The position numbers were made by a program, and so were the translations under genes. Below the pieces are notes generated by a model. The model did not search any database, was not told the origin of the DNA, and was given only the letters and a program-made list of their open reading frames with translations. From NCBI RefSeq assembly GCF_002286975.1, contig NZ_NSKB01000002.1, forward strand, positions 434,001 through 498,000: a stretch of 64,000 nucleotides of DNA, given 5' to 3'. Below, piece by piece: positions 1-8,538 of the stretch (position 1 is its first letter; every line of letters begins with the position of its first letter). The DNA is from Halomonas salipaludis (GTDB lineage: Bacteria; Pseudomonadota; Gammaproteobacteria; Pseudomonadales; Halomonadaceae).

Positions 1-1
1 G

Positions 2-559
2 CCGAGCCTCGGCGGCGTAGCCGGTGGGCTGGTGGCGCTGTGCGGGGTGGCGGTACTGCTCGGCCGCGGCGATCCGCTGTCGCTGCTGGCCCTCGACGTC
101 TCGCCGGGCGATGCACTGATGGTGGTGGCCGCCAGCTGCTACGCCACCTACGGCGTGATGCTCAAGCGCTGGCCGATGGACCTGCCGCCCTGGGTGATGC
201 TCTACGTGCAGGCGGTCTTCGCCACCCTGCTGCTGCTGCCCGGCTACCTGCTCGGGCCGATGACACCGGTGGACGGCAGCAACGTCTGGCTGATCGCCTA
301 TGCTGGCATCCCCGCCTCGATCGTCACCACCTTCCTGTGGATGCGCGCGGTACGCCAGATCGGCGCCAGCAAGGCCAGCATCTTCCTCAACCTGATGCCG
401 CTGTTCAGCGCCATCATCGCCATGCTGTTCCTCGGCGAGCGCCTGGCCAGCTGGCACCTGCTCGGCGGCGGCCTGACCCTGATCGGCGTGATCATGGCCC
501 AGACCCTCACCCAGCCGCTGCTGCGCGGCTCCCAGCGCAAACATTCGAGCCAGCCATGA
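2..559 (+). CDS. DMT-superfamily (EamA) transporter, 3' part only
   Basis: This is the C-terminal part of an inner-membrane drug/metabolite transporter. The reading frame is open from base 2, so the true start lies before the window; the GTG at 32 is only an internal codon. The visible part (about 185 residues) has hydrophobic segments separated by short loops and the typical second EamA repeat, including an ALKRW-like loop (MLKRWPMD) and a final helix pair ending in LTLIGVIMAQ, then a basic tail. Family members export or import small metabolites or amino acids. The substrate cannot be told. The stop overlaps the next gene's start (ATGA), so the two are translationally coupled. Confidence 0.85.
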   Translation, partial: PSLGGVAGGLVALCGVAVLLGRGDPLSLLALDVSPGDALMVVAASCYATYGVMLKRWPMDLPPWVMLYVQAVFATLLLLPGYLLGPMTPVDGSNVWLIAYAGIPASIVTTFLWMRAVRQIGASKASIFLNLMPLFSAIIAMLFLGERLASWHLLGGGLTLIGVIMAQTLTQPLLRGSQRKHSSQP

Positions 560-1122
560 GCCTCGACACCACCCTGATCAACCGCCAGCGCATGCCCGTC
601 GACGACGCCGCCGAGCTGTGGCTGTTCGGCTACGGCTCGCTGATCTGGAAGGCTGGGTTTGCCTACCTCGAGCGCCGTCCCGCACATATCGAGGGCTGGG
701 CGCGGCGCTTCTGGCAGGGCTCCCATGACCACCGCGGCACGCCTGAGGCGCCAGGCCGGGTGGCCACGCTGATCCGCCAGCCCGGCGCCCTCTGCCATGG
801 CATGGCCTATCGCATCGCTGGAGACGTCCTGCACGGCCTGGATATCCGCGAGAAGAACGGCTATCTGCGCGAGACCACCCTGATGCACTTCGCCGACGGC
901 AGCCACGCTGAAGGCCTGCTCTACCTCGCCACCGAGGACAACGCCGCCTTTCTCGGCGACGCTCCGCTCGAGTCCATGGCTCGCCAGATCGCCGCCGCCC
1001 ACGGCCCCAGCGGCGCCAACCGCGACTACCTGCTCAACCTCGCCACTGCACTGGAGGACTTGGGCGCCGAGGATGAACACGTCGCCGCGCTGGCGAAGCG
1101 AGTGCAACACATCAAGGCATGA
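556..1122 (+). CDS. ChaC-type gamma-glutamylcyclotransferase
   Basis: A 188-residue cytosolic enzyme expected to release 5-oxoproline from glutathione or another gamma-glutamyl peptide. The family substrate loop FGYGSLIW is at residues 24-31, and the catalytic glutamate is probably Glu99 in REKNGY. Length fits the family (about 180-230). The start is the ATG overlapping the upstream stop by four bases, which matches the position of the FGYGS motif; a much longer upstream reading in this frame is an antisense-style shadow. A ChaC enzyme fits glutathione turnover. No terminator is evident in the 40 bases before the convergent tctA. Confidence 0.9.
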   Translation: MSLDTTLINRQRMPVDDAAELWLFGYGSLIWKAGFAYLERRPAHIEGWARRFWQGSHDHRGTPEAPGRVATLIRQPGALCHGMAYRIAGDVLHGLDIREKNGYLRETTLMHFADGSHAEGLLYLATEDNAAFLGDAPLESMARQIAAAHGPSGANRDYLLNLATALEDLGAEDEHVAALAKRVQHIKA

Positions 1123-1162
1123 AAGGTTAGATATCGCCTACCCATTTTCCCCAACCAAGTCA

Positions 1163-2665
1163 TCACTTCACAAACTCCTCCCGTGCTACCCGACTGCGGT
1201 ATTGACGATATAGCGGCAGCGCAATCGCCAGCACGGAAAGCAGCACGAAGGCCAGGCTGATTGGACGGGTGAAGAAGACACTCCAGTCACCATCATGCAT
1301 GGTCATGCCGCGTCGGAAGTTGGACTCGACCATGTAGCCCAGGATCATCCCCAGCACCACCGGAGCGGCGCTGAAGCCGTGGCGGTTGAGGAAGTAGCCG
1401 AAGATGCCAAAGATCAGCAGCACCCAGGCCGAGGTCAGGCTGCCGGTGATGCCATAGGCACCCAGGATGCACATCACCATGATGAACGGCAGCAGGTAGG
1501 TGCGCGGTATCTGCAGCACCCGGACGAACAGCTTGATGCCCACCGACTGGAAGCTGAACATGAAGACGTTGGCGATCAGAAAGGCGATGATGATGCCGTA
1601 GGCGATATTGGCCTGCTCGTCGAACAGCATCGGCCCCGGCTGTAGCCCATGTATCAGTAGCCCACCCATCAGGATCGCCGCCGAGGCATCCCCGGGAATC
1701 CCCAGCGTCATCATCGGGATCAGGGCGCCACCGGTCATGCCGTTATTGGCCGATTCGCAGGCGATAATGCCCTCATCATGCCCTTTGCCGAACTTCTCCG
1801 GCGTGCGTGAGATGCGCTTGGCCTGGTCGTAGGCCAGGAAGGAGGCGATGCTGCCACCGGCACCGGGGATCGCCCCGACCAGCGAGCCGATCAGCGAACT
1901 GCTCGACCAGATCTTCCAGCGTCGGAAGGTCTCGCGAAAGCGTGGATAGGCGTTGTTGACACGTACCCGCCCCTCGCTCGCTTGATCGGAGCGCGACGTG
2001 GTGGTGTCGGTGATGATCTGCGACAGGGCAAACAGTCCGATCAACGCCGCCATGAAATCGACTCCACCTATCAGAGCGGGAATACCGGCGGTCAGGCGCA
2101 CCACACCGGTCAGCGAGTCGATGCCGATCAGTGATATCAACACCCCGATCAGGCCTGCCACGATCCCCTTGATCAACGACTTGTCAGACACCGAGGCGAT
2201 GATGGTCAAACCGAACAGTCCCAGCGTGGCGTATTCGATGGCACTGAAGCGCAGCGCCGCCTCGGCGATCAGCGGCGACATGAAGGCGAAGATCAACACG
2301 CTGATCATGCCGCCGATCATGGAGGCCACGATGCACAACCCCAGTGCACGCCCCGGCTCGCCGTTGCGCGCCATGGGAAAGGCATCCAAGGTGGTCGCCA
2401 CCGACGAGGGGGTGCCGGGGATATTGAGCAGGGCAGCGGGAATCGAGCCCCCGGAGATGGCGCCGCAGTAGACCCCGAGCAACATGCCCATGCCGGTAAC
2501 CGGCTCCATGCCGAAGGTCAGCGGCAGCAGCAGGGCGATCCCCATGGTGGCGGTCAGCCCCGGTAGTGAGCCGAATATCAGGCCGAGTACCGTACCGGCG
2601 GCAATCGCCAGGAAGATGTAGCCGTTGGCGAACAGCGTCGCCGCCTCGGCGAAATGGGCAAACAT
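1163..2665 (-). CDS. tctA: TctA-family large permease of a tripartite tricarboxylate transporter
   Basis: A 500-residue inner-membrane protein with about 12 hydrophobic segments. The family hallmarks are two glycine/proline-rich conserved stretches: FGSLPGLTATMGIALLLPLT near residue 31 and GAIPGAGGSIASFLAY near residue 260, plus TLGIPGDASAAILMGGLLIHG around 320. TctA forms the channel of TTT systems, driven by ion gradients and fed by the periplasmic TctC protein. It is the last gene of a six-gene minus-strand operon beginning with the GarD-like dehydratase; tctB ends 12 bases upstream. The substrate is inferred to be an aldarate or related carboxylate from that context. Confidence 0.95.
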   Translation of the reverse strand: MFAHFAEAATLFANGYIFLAIAAGTVLGLIFGSLPGLTATMGIALLLPLTFGMEPVTGMGMLLGVYCGAISGGSIPAALLNIPGTPSSVATTLDAFPMARNGEPGRALGLCIVASMIGGMISVLIFAFMSPLIAEAALRFSAIEYATLGLFGLTIIASVSDKSLIKGIVAGLIGVLISLIGIDSLTGVVRLTAGIPALIGGVDFMAALIGLFALSQIITDTTTSRSDQASEGRVRVNNAYPRFRETFRRWKIWSSSSLIGSLVGAIPGAGGSIASFLAYDQAKRISRTPEKFGKGHDEGIIACESANNGMTGGALIPMMTLGIPGDASAAILMGGLLIHGLQPGPMLFDEQANIAYGIIIAFLIANVFMFSFQSVGIKLFVRVLQIPRTYLLPFIMVMCILGAYGITGSLTSAWVLLIFGIFGYFLNRHGFSAAPVVLGMILGYMVESNFRRGMTMHDGDWSVFFTRPISLAFVLLSVLAIALPLYRQYRSRVAREEFVK

Positions 2666-2677
2666 GACGACTCCCCC

Positions 2678-3154
2678 TCAGGGCATGGATAGTCCGAAAA
2701 GCACGGAAAACACCACATAGATGGCACTGGTCGCGATCACTGCGAACAACCCGGAGGCCAGCAGCGAACGACGTGTGGGCCAGGCATCGTTGAGAAACCT
2801 GTCGACGAGCAGGCGAAAGACGCCTAGGAACACCAGGGTGCTGACAAAGAAGCCGATAAACGTCAGCATGATCAGGTAGAGCACGATCGCTGCCAGTGTC
2901 ACCAACAGCGTGACGGCTTCACGGCGCTCGAGCCGAACACCGCCATCGGGCTCCCGCTTGATCAGGGTTTCCACGACCAGCAGGTAGCCCACCAGCAACA
3001 TGATGATGGCGCTGACCCAAAAAGGCAGGAATCCCGGCCCCGGGTCGCCGACCACTCGCATCATCGTCGGGATCGAACTTGCCAGGTGGAGAAAGTAGCC
3101 GGCCCCCAGGATCAGTAAGAGATAGAAGAGCTGCTTCTCGGTCACTCGCGTCAT
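2678..3154 (-). CDS. tctB: TctB-family small permease of a TTT transporter
   Basis: A 158-residue membrane protein with four predicted hydrophobic helices (about residues 8-26, 43-62, 82-115 and 135-157), the layout of TctB, the poorly conserved small subunit of TTT transporters. Identification depends mainly on size, topology and position between tctC and tctA. It is cotranscribed with both, with 62 bases separating it from tctC and 12 from tctA. Confidence 0.9.
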   Translation of the reverse strand: MTRVTEKQLFYLLLILGAGYFLHLASSIPTMMRVVGDPGPGFLPFWVSAIIMLLVGYLLVVETLIKREPDGGVRLERREAVTLLVTLAAIVLYLIMLTFIGFFVSTLVFLGVFRLLVDRFLNDAWPTRRSLLASGLFAVIATSAIYVVFSVLFGLSMP

Positions 3155-3216
3155 GGCGGACTCCCATTGTCAGCAACGAGTCAGGCCCCACGCCAGGGGC
3201 CTGACCGTGGTCATCA

Positions 3217-4164
3217 CTACTTGAGTCGCTGGGCGGTGCGGATGAAGGACTCCGCCAGCTCCGCCATGCGTGCGTCCAACGTCTCGCCGGGGGGCATGTA
3301 ATCCACCTCACCGCCCTGGTTGGAGATCGCCTCCTGCACCTTGGCATCGCTGGTAGCGGCTTCCAGTGCCTCTGCCCAGGCGGCCTTGACCTCGTCATCC
3401 ACGCCAGCCGGTGCCGCGATACCGCGCCAGTTGGTCAGGCTCAGCTCGTGGCCGAGTTCGCTAAGGGTGGGCACGTCCGGGTAGTCTTCCAGCCGATCAT
3501 CGCCGAGGCTGACCAGCGGTATCAGCCGGCCTGAGCGCAGGCCGGAAGCGAGGTCGGCCAGGTTGAGCATCAGCGCATCGATGTGGCCACCCATGGCCGC
3601 GGCGACTGCATCGGAAGAGCCATCATGGGGAATCTGGCGAGCCCGGTAACCCACCATATCGGCCAGGATCTCGCTGGCGACGTGGGTCGACCCCCCGGCC
3701 CCGGAGAAGCCGAAGCTCACCGTGCCGGGATTGGCCTGCATGTCGTCGACCAGCGCTTCCCAGCTATCCCAGGGGCCATCGGCACGCACCGCCACGACAT
3801 AGTCCTCGCTCATGATATTGCCGAGGTAGTCGAAGTCCGAGTAGGTATAGGTGGCATTGCCCATCCCCTCGGTGGCGAAGATCACGTTGTTGGGAATGGT
3901 CACGGTATAGCCGTCGGGCTTGGCGTTGGCCACCTGGGTAAAGCCGAGAATACCGCCGCCCCCCGGCACGTTGGAGACCACGATGGTTTGCCCCAGTGCC
4001 TCTTCGAGAGCCGGTTGCAGCGTTCTTGCCAGCACGTCGGTACCGCCGCCGGCGCCATAGGGGATCACCATGGTGATGGTCTTGGTGGGATAATCCGCGG
4101 CAGCGATGCCTGCGGCCATCACACCGGCGAGAAGAACCGAGAGTTTAGTCGTATTGTGAATCAT
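3217..4164 (-). CDS. tctC: TctC-family periplasmic solute-binding protein
   Basis: A 315-residue binding protein of the Bug/TctC family. A Sec signal peptide (about 22 residues, ending AAGIAAA) precedes the mature start ADYPTKTITMVIPYGAGGGTD; the IPYGAGGGTD loop is the family ligand-binding signature. A second signature, LGFTQVANAKPDGYT, follows near residue 72. An AAGGAG Shine-Dalgarno sequence lies about 9 bases before the ATG. It delivers a carboxylate to TctAB. The operon carries galactarate-type catabolic genes, so galactarate or glucarate is the likely ligand (inference). Confidence 0.95.
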   Translation of the reverse strand: MIHNTTKLSVLLAGVMAAGIAAADYPTKTITMVIPYGAGGGTDVLARTLQPALEEALGQTIVVSNVPGGGGILGFTQVANAKPDGYTVTIPNNVIFATEGMGNATYTYSDFDYLGNIMSEDYVVAVRADGPWDSWEALVDDMQANPGTVSFGFSGAGGSTHVASEILADMVGYRARQIPHDGSSDAVAAAMGGHIDALMLNLADLASGLRSGRLIPLVSLGDDRLEDYPDVPTLSELGHELSLTNWRGIAAPAGVDDEVKAAWAEALEAATSDAKVQEAISNQGGEVDYMPPGETLDARMAELAESFIRTAQRLK

Positions 4165-4492
4165 GGCGTTTGCTCCTTTGCATTATTTTAATCATCTAAT
4201 CAAGCCATAGCCGCCCTGTCGCAGGTAACCAGCATCGCTCGGGACTGATCCGTCGACAGGCCTGCGAGGAGGCGCTGTAAACCATCCCTGGGCGCTACCG
4301 ATGCCCTGCTGCACTCTCGCATCCTGCTCCGTTTGCAGGGCCAGTGCTGGCCATCCATGGCCAGCCCGTTCGGAGCAATGCTCCTCACCCATGGCATCGA
4401 CACCTCCTCTACGGCCTGTCCCCGGCGTCCTTCGCTTAGGGGCAACTGCGATCGTCGTAGTAGGCGGTCAGGTTTTTGCTATTCCCATCGGG
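4165..4492. other. 328-base gap holding a dispersed repeat
   Basis: There is no convincing gene between hpaI and tctC. Small open frames here have no recognisable product. The left 30 bases carry the tctC ribosome binding site. Most of the rest is occupied by the intergenic repeat described separately. The gap splits the catabolic genes from the transporter genes, so the repeat could act as a processing, termination or attenuation point inside the operon (inference). Confidence 0.6.
4251..4433. repeat. Dispersed intergenic repeat, copy 1
   Basis: About 180 bases bounded by an inverted pair: CGACAGGCC at the left and GGCCTGTCCCCGGCG near 4413-4427 at the right. The left part reads GGCGCTGTAAACC followed by TCCCTGGGCGCTAC. 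The same ordered blocks recur at 61190-61287 (GGCGCTGTGAATC, TCCCTGGACGCTAC, GCCCTGTCCCCGGCG). The shared ends and variable middle suggest a REP/MITE-like family. I recall similar sequences between genes in Halomonas genomes, but this cannot be verified here. Confidence 0.7.
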
Positions 4493-5314
4493 TCAGTAAG
4501 GCCCTCCTGTCGATTGCGCTCCCGTGTGCAGGTCGAAGTCCGCGGCACGCTGGCGAACCGCCTGGGCCAGCAGCGTGACGTCCAGCCCCACCGCTACGAA
4601 GGTCGCGCCCAGTGCGAGGAAACGCCGGGCCTGGCCAACCTCGCCGGTCAAGGTACCGGCGGCCTTGCCGCACGCCACGATGGTGTGAATCGCCGCCTCG
4701 ATGGCCGCCTGTACCTCGGGATGGCCGGGGTTGCCGAGGTGCCCCATCGAAGCCGCCAGGTCGGCCGGGCCGATGAAGACGCCATCCACGCCCTCCACCG
4801 CGCAGATCGCCTCGAGATTATCGAGTGCGATGGTCGTCTCGGCCTGCACCAGCAGGCAGACTTCATCGTTGGCGTGCTGCACGTAGTCAGGACGGCCATT
4901 CCAGCGCGACACCCTTGCGACCCCGGCACCGACGCCGCGAATGCCCTCGGGGGGATAACGCGTCGCGGCGACCATGGCGGCAGCCTGCTCGGGGGTATCG
5001 ACCATCGGTATCAGCAGGGTCTGGGCGCCGATATCGAGCAGTTGCTTGATCGCCGCCGCCTCACCCTGCAGCGCGCGCACCACGGGGTGTCCGCCATAGG
5101 GCGCAACCGCCTGCAGCTGGGCAAGCGTGCTGCGCACGTCGTTGGGAGCGTGTTCGTTGTCGATCAGCAGCCAATCGAAACCCGCCGTGGCGCAGAGCTC
5201 GGCACTGTAGGCATCGCCCATCGATAGCCATAGCCCGACCTGGGGTCTGCCCTGGGCCAGGGCCTGCTTGAACGGATTGCCCGCTACCGGGCCGGTATTG
5301 CTGGATGCGTTCAT
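4493..5314 (-). CDS. HpaI/GarL-type class II aldolase (HpcH/HpaI family)
   Basis: A 273-residue metal-dependent aldolase. The sequence follows HpaI closely: [16 protein letters not shown] (near residue 48; the usual Gly after Asp is Asn), [13 protein letters not shown], the metal-ligand segment LVQAETT and [16 protein letters not shown], which supply the Glu and Asp ligands. Family members split 4-hydroxy-2-oxo acids to pyruvate plus an aldehyde: HpaI acts on 4-hydroxy-2-oxoheptanedioate, GarL on 5-keto-4-deoxy-glucarate. The neighbouring GarD-like dehydratase favours the GarL-type substrate, giving pyruvate and tartronate semialdehyde (inference). It lies 33 bases after the aldehyde dehydrogenase. 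Confidence 0.85.
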   Translation of the reverse strand: MNASSNTGPVAGNPFKQALAQGRPQVGLWLSMGDAYSAELCATAGFDWLLIDNEHAPNDVRSTLAQLQAVAPYGGHPVVRALQGEAAAIKQLLDIGAQTLLIPMVDTPEQAAAMVAATRYPPEGIRGVGAGVARVSRWNGRPDYVQHANDEVCLLVQAETTIALDNLEAICAVEGVDGVFIGPADLAASMGHLGNPGHPEVQAAIEAAIHTIVACGKAAGTLTGEVGQARRFLALGATFVAVGLDVTLLAQAVRQRAADFDLHTGAQSTGGPY

Positions 5315-5347
5315 GGCGGCTCCTATCGTTGTTCTATTGGCCCCGGC

Positions 5348-6823
5348 TCAGCGCAGATTGCCCTGGCAGAGGTACTTGATATGCTGATAGTCGTCGAGGC
5401 CATGGACCGAGCCTTCACGTCCATAGCCCGACTCCTTGATGCCGCCAAAAGGCGCCGCCTCGGACGCCACGGCTCCCTCGTTGATGCCGACGATGCCGGC
5501 CTCCAGCGCATCGGCAACGCGGTGGATGCGACGGACGTTCTCCGAGTAGAAGTAACTGGCGAGCCCGAACGGCGTGGCATTGGCGGCCGCCACCGCGTCT
5601 TCTTCCGTGGCGAAGCGCAGCAGCGGCACCACTGGCCCGAAGGTCTCCTCGTGGCACAGCTGCGCGTCGGGCGTGACGTCGGCAAGTAGCGTCGGTGCCA
5701 CGTAATTCGGGCCCAGGTCGGGCCGCACCCGCTCGCCCCCCACCAGCAGCCTTGCGCCCCGGGTCACGGCATCGTCGATATGCGCCAGGATCTTGTCGAC
5801 GGCTCGAGCGTTGATCATCGGCCCGATCTGACTGGCCGGATCGCTGGCCGGCCCCACCTGCAAGGCGGCGACACGTGCGGCCAGCTTGTCGGCAAAGGCC
5901 TCGAACACCGCCTCCTGCACATAGACGCGATTGGGGCAGACGCAGGTCTGGCCACCATTGCGGAACTTGGCGGCCATCAGGCCCTCCACCGCGGCGTCTA
6001 GGTCGGCATCCTCGAAGACGATGAAGGGCGCATTACCGCCCAGCTCCAAGGAGAGTTTCTTGAGGGTATCGGCCGACGCCCGGGCCAGGTGCTTGCCCAC
6101 CGGGGTGGAGCCGGTGAAGCTGATCTTGCGCACCCGGGCATCCTCGAGCCAGGCGTCGACCACCTCGGGTGTGCGCCCACGCGAGGCACAGACGATATTG
6201 AGCACGCCAGGAGGAATGCCCGCCTCCTCGGTCAGGCGCACCAGCGCCAGCGAGGTCAGCGGCGTATCCTCGGCGGGCTTGGCCACCACCGTGCAGCCTG
6301 CCGCCAAGGCCGGCGCGATCTTGCGCGCGATCATCGCCGCCGGGAAATTCCAGGGCGTGATGACCGCCACCACGCCCACCGGCTCCTTGACGGCCAGCAT
6401 GCGTCGCCCGGCAACCGACGGCGCAATCACCTCCCCGGCAATGCGTGGCGCCTCCTCGGCGAACCACTCGATATAGCTGGCCGCATAGCCCACCTCACCC
6501 TGGCCTTCGGCGAGGGGCTTGCCCTGCTCCAGTGATATGAGCCGCCCCAGATCCTGCTGATGGGCCATCACCAGGGCGTGCCAGCGCTTGAGCAGCTCGC
6601 CACGCCGCTTGGCCGGCGTCGCACGCCAGTCGGCAAAGGCGTGGTGGGCGGCATCGGCCGCTGCCCGTGCCTCTTTGGCACCGCTGTCCGGCACCTCGGC
6701 GATGGGCTGCATATCGGCCGGATTCGAGATCGCCAAGCGCGCCCCATCGGCGGCGTCGCTCCAGTGCCCGGCAATGTAGTTACGGGACTGAATCAGGTCA
6801 CCACGTTCCAGCGTCAGGGTCAT
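5348..6823 (-). CDS. NAD(P)-dependent semialdehyde dehydrogenase (GabD/2,5-dioxovalerate type)
   Basis: A 491-residue aldehyde dehydrogenase. Visible motifs are the cofactor region TPWNFPAAMIARKIAPALAA, KISFTGSTPVGKHLA, the general-base segment LSLELGGNAPFIVFED and the catalytic cysteine in NGGQTCVCPNRVYV, followed by ETFGPVVPLL. Overall it resembles succinate-semialdehyde dehydrogenases. In an aldarate operon it may oxidise 2,5-dioxovalerate to 2-oxoglutarate, or tartronate/succinate semialdehyde. The chosen ATG (MTLTLERG) gives a normal N-terminus; the frame stays open into garD, but that extension has no homology-like content. It is 50 bases downstream of garD. Confidence 0.88.
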   Translation of the reverse strand: MTLTLERGDLIQSRNYIAGHWSDAADGARLAISNPADMQPIAEVPDSGAKEARAAADAAHHAFADWRATPAKRRGELLKRWHALVMAHQQDLGRLISLEQGKPLAEGQGEVGYAASYIEWFAEEAPRIAGEVIAPSVAGRRMLAVKEPVGVVAVITPWNFPAAMIARKIAPALAAGCTVVAKPAEDTPLTSLALVRLTEEAGIPPGVLNIVCASRGRTPEVVDAWLEDARVRKISFTGSTPVGKHLARASADTLKKLSLELGGNAPFIVFEDADLDAAVEGLMAAKFRNGGQTCVCPNRVYVQEAVFEAFADKLAARVAALQVGPASDPASQIGPMINARAVDKILAHIDDAVTRGARLLVGGERVRPDLGPNYVAPTLLADVTPDAQLCHEETFGPVVPLLRFATEEDAVAAANATPFGLASYFYSENVRRIHRVADALEAGIVGINEGAVASEAAPFGGIKESGYGREGSVHGLDDYQHIKYLCQGNLR

Positions 6824-6873
6824 TGTCACGCCCTCCTCTCTGTTAGCTAACGCTCTGTTGGCCGACGTTGCCA

Positions 6874-8403
6874 TCAGCTGACGATGCCGACGTGCCACGG
6901 CACGAATTCGTGATCCCCAAGCCCGAGCCGCTCGCTGCAGCTGCGCTCCCCGGAGGCCACACGCAGGATATGCGCGAAGATCTGCTCGCCCATGGCCTCG
7001 ATAGTGGCGCTGCCGTCGATGACCTGGCCGCAGTTGATGTCCATGTCTTCGCGCAGGCGCTCGAACATGGCGGTGTTGGAAGCCAGCTTGATGGTGGGGG
7101 CCGGTTTGGAGCCGAACATCGAACCACGTCCGGTGGTAAAGCAGATCAGATTGGCGCCACTGGCGATCTGTCCGGTCGCCGACACCGGGTCGTAGCCCGG
7201 GGAGTCCATGAACACGAAGCCCTTGGCATCGATCGGCTCGGCGTACTCGTATACCGCCTGCAGCGGCGTAGTGCCGCCCTTCATCGCCGAGCCCAGGGAT
7301 TTTTCGATGATGTTGGCCAGGCCGCCGGCCTGGTTGCCAGGCCCCACCACGCCGTTGAACTGACCACTGTGGCCACGGGTATACTCCTTCCACCACTCCA
7401 GACGATCGAGCAGCTTCTGGCCCACCGCTGGCGACACCGCGCGACGCGTCAGCATGAACTCGACACCATGGATCTCCGGCGTTTCCGACAGGATGGCGGT
7501 ACCGCCCTGGCGCACCAGGATATCCATGGCCGCCCCCAACGCCGGGTTGGCCGAGATCCCCGAGAAGCCGTCCGAGCCGCCACACTGCAGCCCGATGCTG
7601 AGGTGGCTGGCACTCACCGGCTGGCGCTCGATCCGGTTGGCCTCGGGCAGCATCGCCTCGATGGCGGCGATGCCAGCGGCGATGGATTCACGGGTACCGC
7701 CACTCTCCTGCATCACCAGGGTGCGCACGTTCGCCCCCACCTCGAGCCCCTGGGACTCGACCAGGCCCGACACCTGGTTGCGCTCGCAGCCCAGCCCCAC
7801 AATCAGCACCCCGGCGAAGTTGGGGTGCCGGGCATAGCCGGCCAAGGTGCGCCGCAGCAGGTCGAAGTGGTAACTGGGCGAGGACATCCCGCAACCGCTG
7901 GTCTGGGCGAAAGCCACCACGCCATCGACGTTGGGGTAGTCGGCCAGCCGCTCCGCGGTGAAATGGTCGGCGATATGCTTGATCACCGTGGCCGAGCAGT
8001 TCACCGAGGAGAGAATACCGATGAAGTTGCGCGTACCGACCCGGCCGTCCGGGCGCACAATACCCTGAAAGGTGGCCCGCTCGGCCTCCGGCACGTACTC
8101 CACCGGAAGCACGTCCTGGCAAAAGGCGGGATCGCGGTCGATCTCGGTCAGGGTGACGTTATGGGTATGTACATGCTCCCCGGGAGCAATGTCGCGGCCT
8201 GCCGCGCCAATCACCGTGTCGTACTTCTTCACCGACTCGCCGGCAGCGATCCGGCGGGCAGCGATCTTGTGCCCTGCCGGCACCTGGGCGCGGGATTTCA
8301 CCTCCAGCTCGGGCAGCCACTGACCGAGACCGACGCCATCGCGAGCGATCAGGACGTTGTCGTTGGCGTGCAACCGAATAAGCGTACGGGGGGGCATTTC
8401 CAT
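6874..8403 (-). CDS. garD: GarD/UxaA-family dehydratase (galactarate dehydratase-like)
   Basis: A 509-residue protein with an N-terminal SAF-like domain (about 1-100) followed by the UxaA/GarD catalytic region. Supporting segments are RPDGRVGTRNFIGILSSVNC near residue 128, AFAQTSGCGM near 178, GLGCERNQ near 215, QCGGSDGFSGISANPALG near 287 and FTTGRGSMFGSKPAPTIK near 430. Family members dehydrate galactarate or altronate, using an iron or other divalent metal bound by conserved cysteines. The two-domain single-chain form and length (about 520 in E. coli) favour GarD over UxaA. It is the first gene of the operon with ALDH, aldolase and tctCBA, divergent from a LysR gene. Confidence 0.85.
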   Translation of the reverse strand: MEMPPRTLIRLHANDNVLIARDGVGLGQWLPELEVKSRAQVPAGHKIAARRIAAGESVKKYDTVIGAAGRDIAPGEHVHTHNVTLTEIDRDPAFCQDVLPVEYVPEAERATFQGIVRPDGRVGTRNFIGILSSVNCSATVIKHIADHFTAERLADYPNVDGVVAFAQTSGCGMSSPSYHFDLLRRTLAGYARHPNFAGVLIVGLGCERNQVSGLVESQGLEVGANVRTLVMQESGGTRESIAAGIAAIEAMLPEANRIERQPVSASHLSIGLQCGGSDGFSGISANPALGAAMDILVRQGGTAILSETPEIHGVEFMLTRRAVSPAVGQKLLDRLEWWKEYTRGHSGQFNGVVGPGNQAGGLANIIEKSLGSAMKGGTTPLQAVYEYAEPIDAKGFVFMDSPGYDPVSATGQIASGANLICFTTGRGSMFGSKPAPTIKLASNTAMFERLREDMDINCGQVIDGSATIEAMGEQIFAHILRVASGERSCSERLGLGDHEFVPWHVGIVS

Positions 8404-8538
8404 GTCGGCGGCCTGGCTCCATCATCGGGCGTTGTAATAATCGTTGCGCTGAGTATGGGCCGCCTCTTCATGACGATAAAATAAAACAATAGACTCTCTT
8501 CATAACCATAACGGAATGAAGAGAGGGAGAGCGCCACC
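8404..8538. promoter_or_regulatory. Divergent garD / lysR regulatory region with ATGAAGAG repeats
   Basis: A 135-base intergenic region. A perfect 10-base inverted repeat, CTCTCTTCAT at 8494-8503 and ATGAAGAGAG at 8516-8525, is separated by 12 bases. A third half-site, CTCTTCAT, occurs at 8464-8471 in the same orientation as the first. Such spaced dyads next to a lysR gene are the usual form of a LysR-type operator. The right arm overlaps the region just before the lysR start, compatible with autoregulation. Confidence 0.6.

Noticed and set aside
6824-7585. Extension making the semialdehyde dehydrogenase a 745-residue fusion
   Set aside because: The extra N-terminal part overlaps garD out of frame and has no domain; a normal ALDH start exists at 6823.
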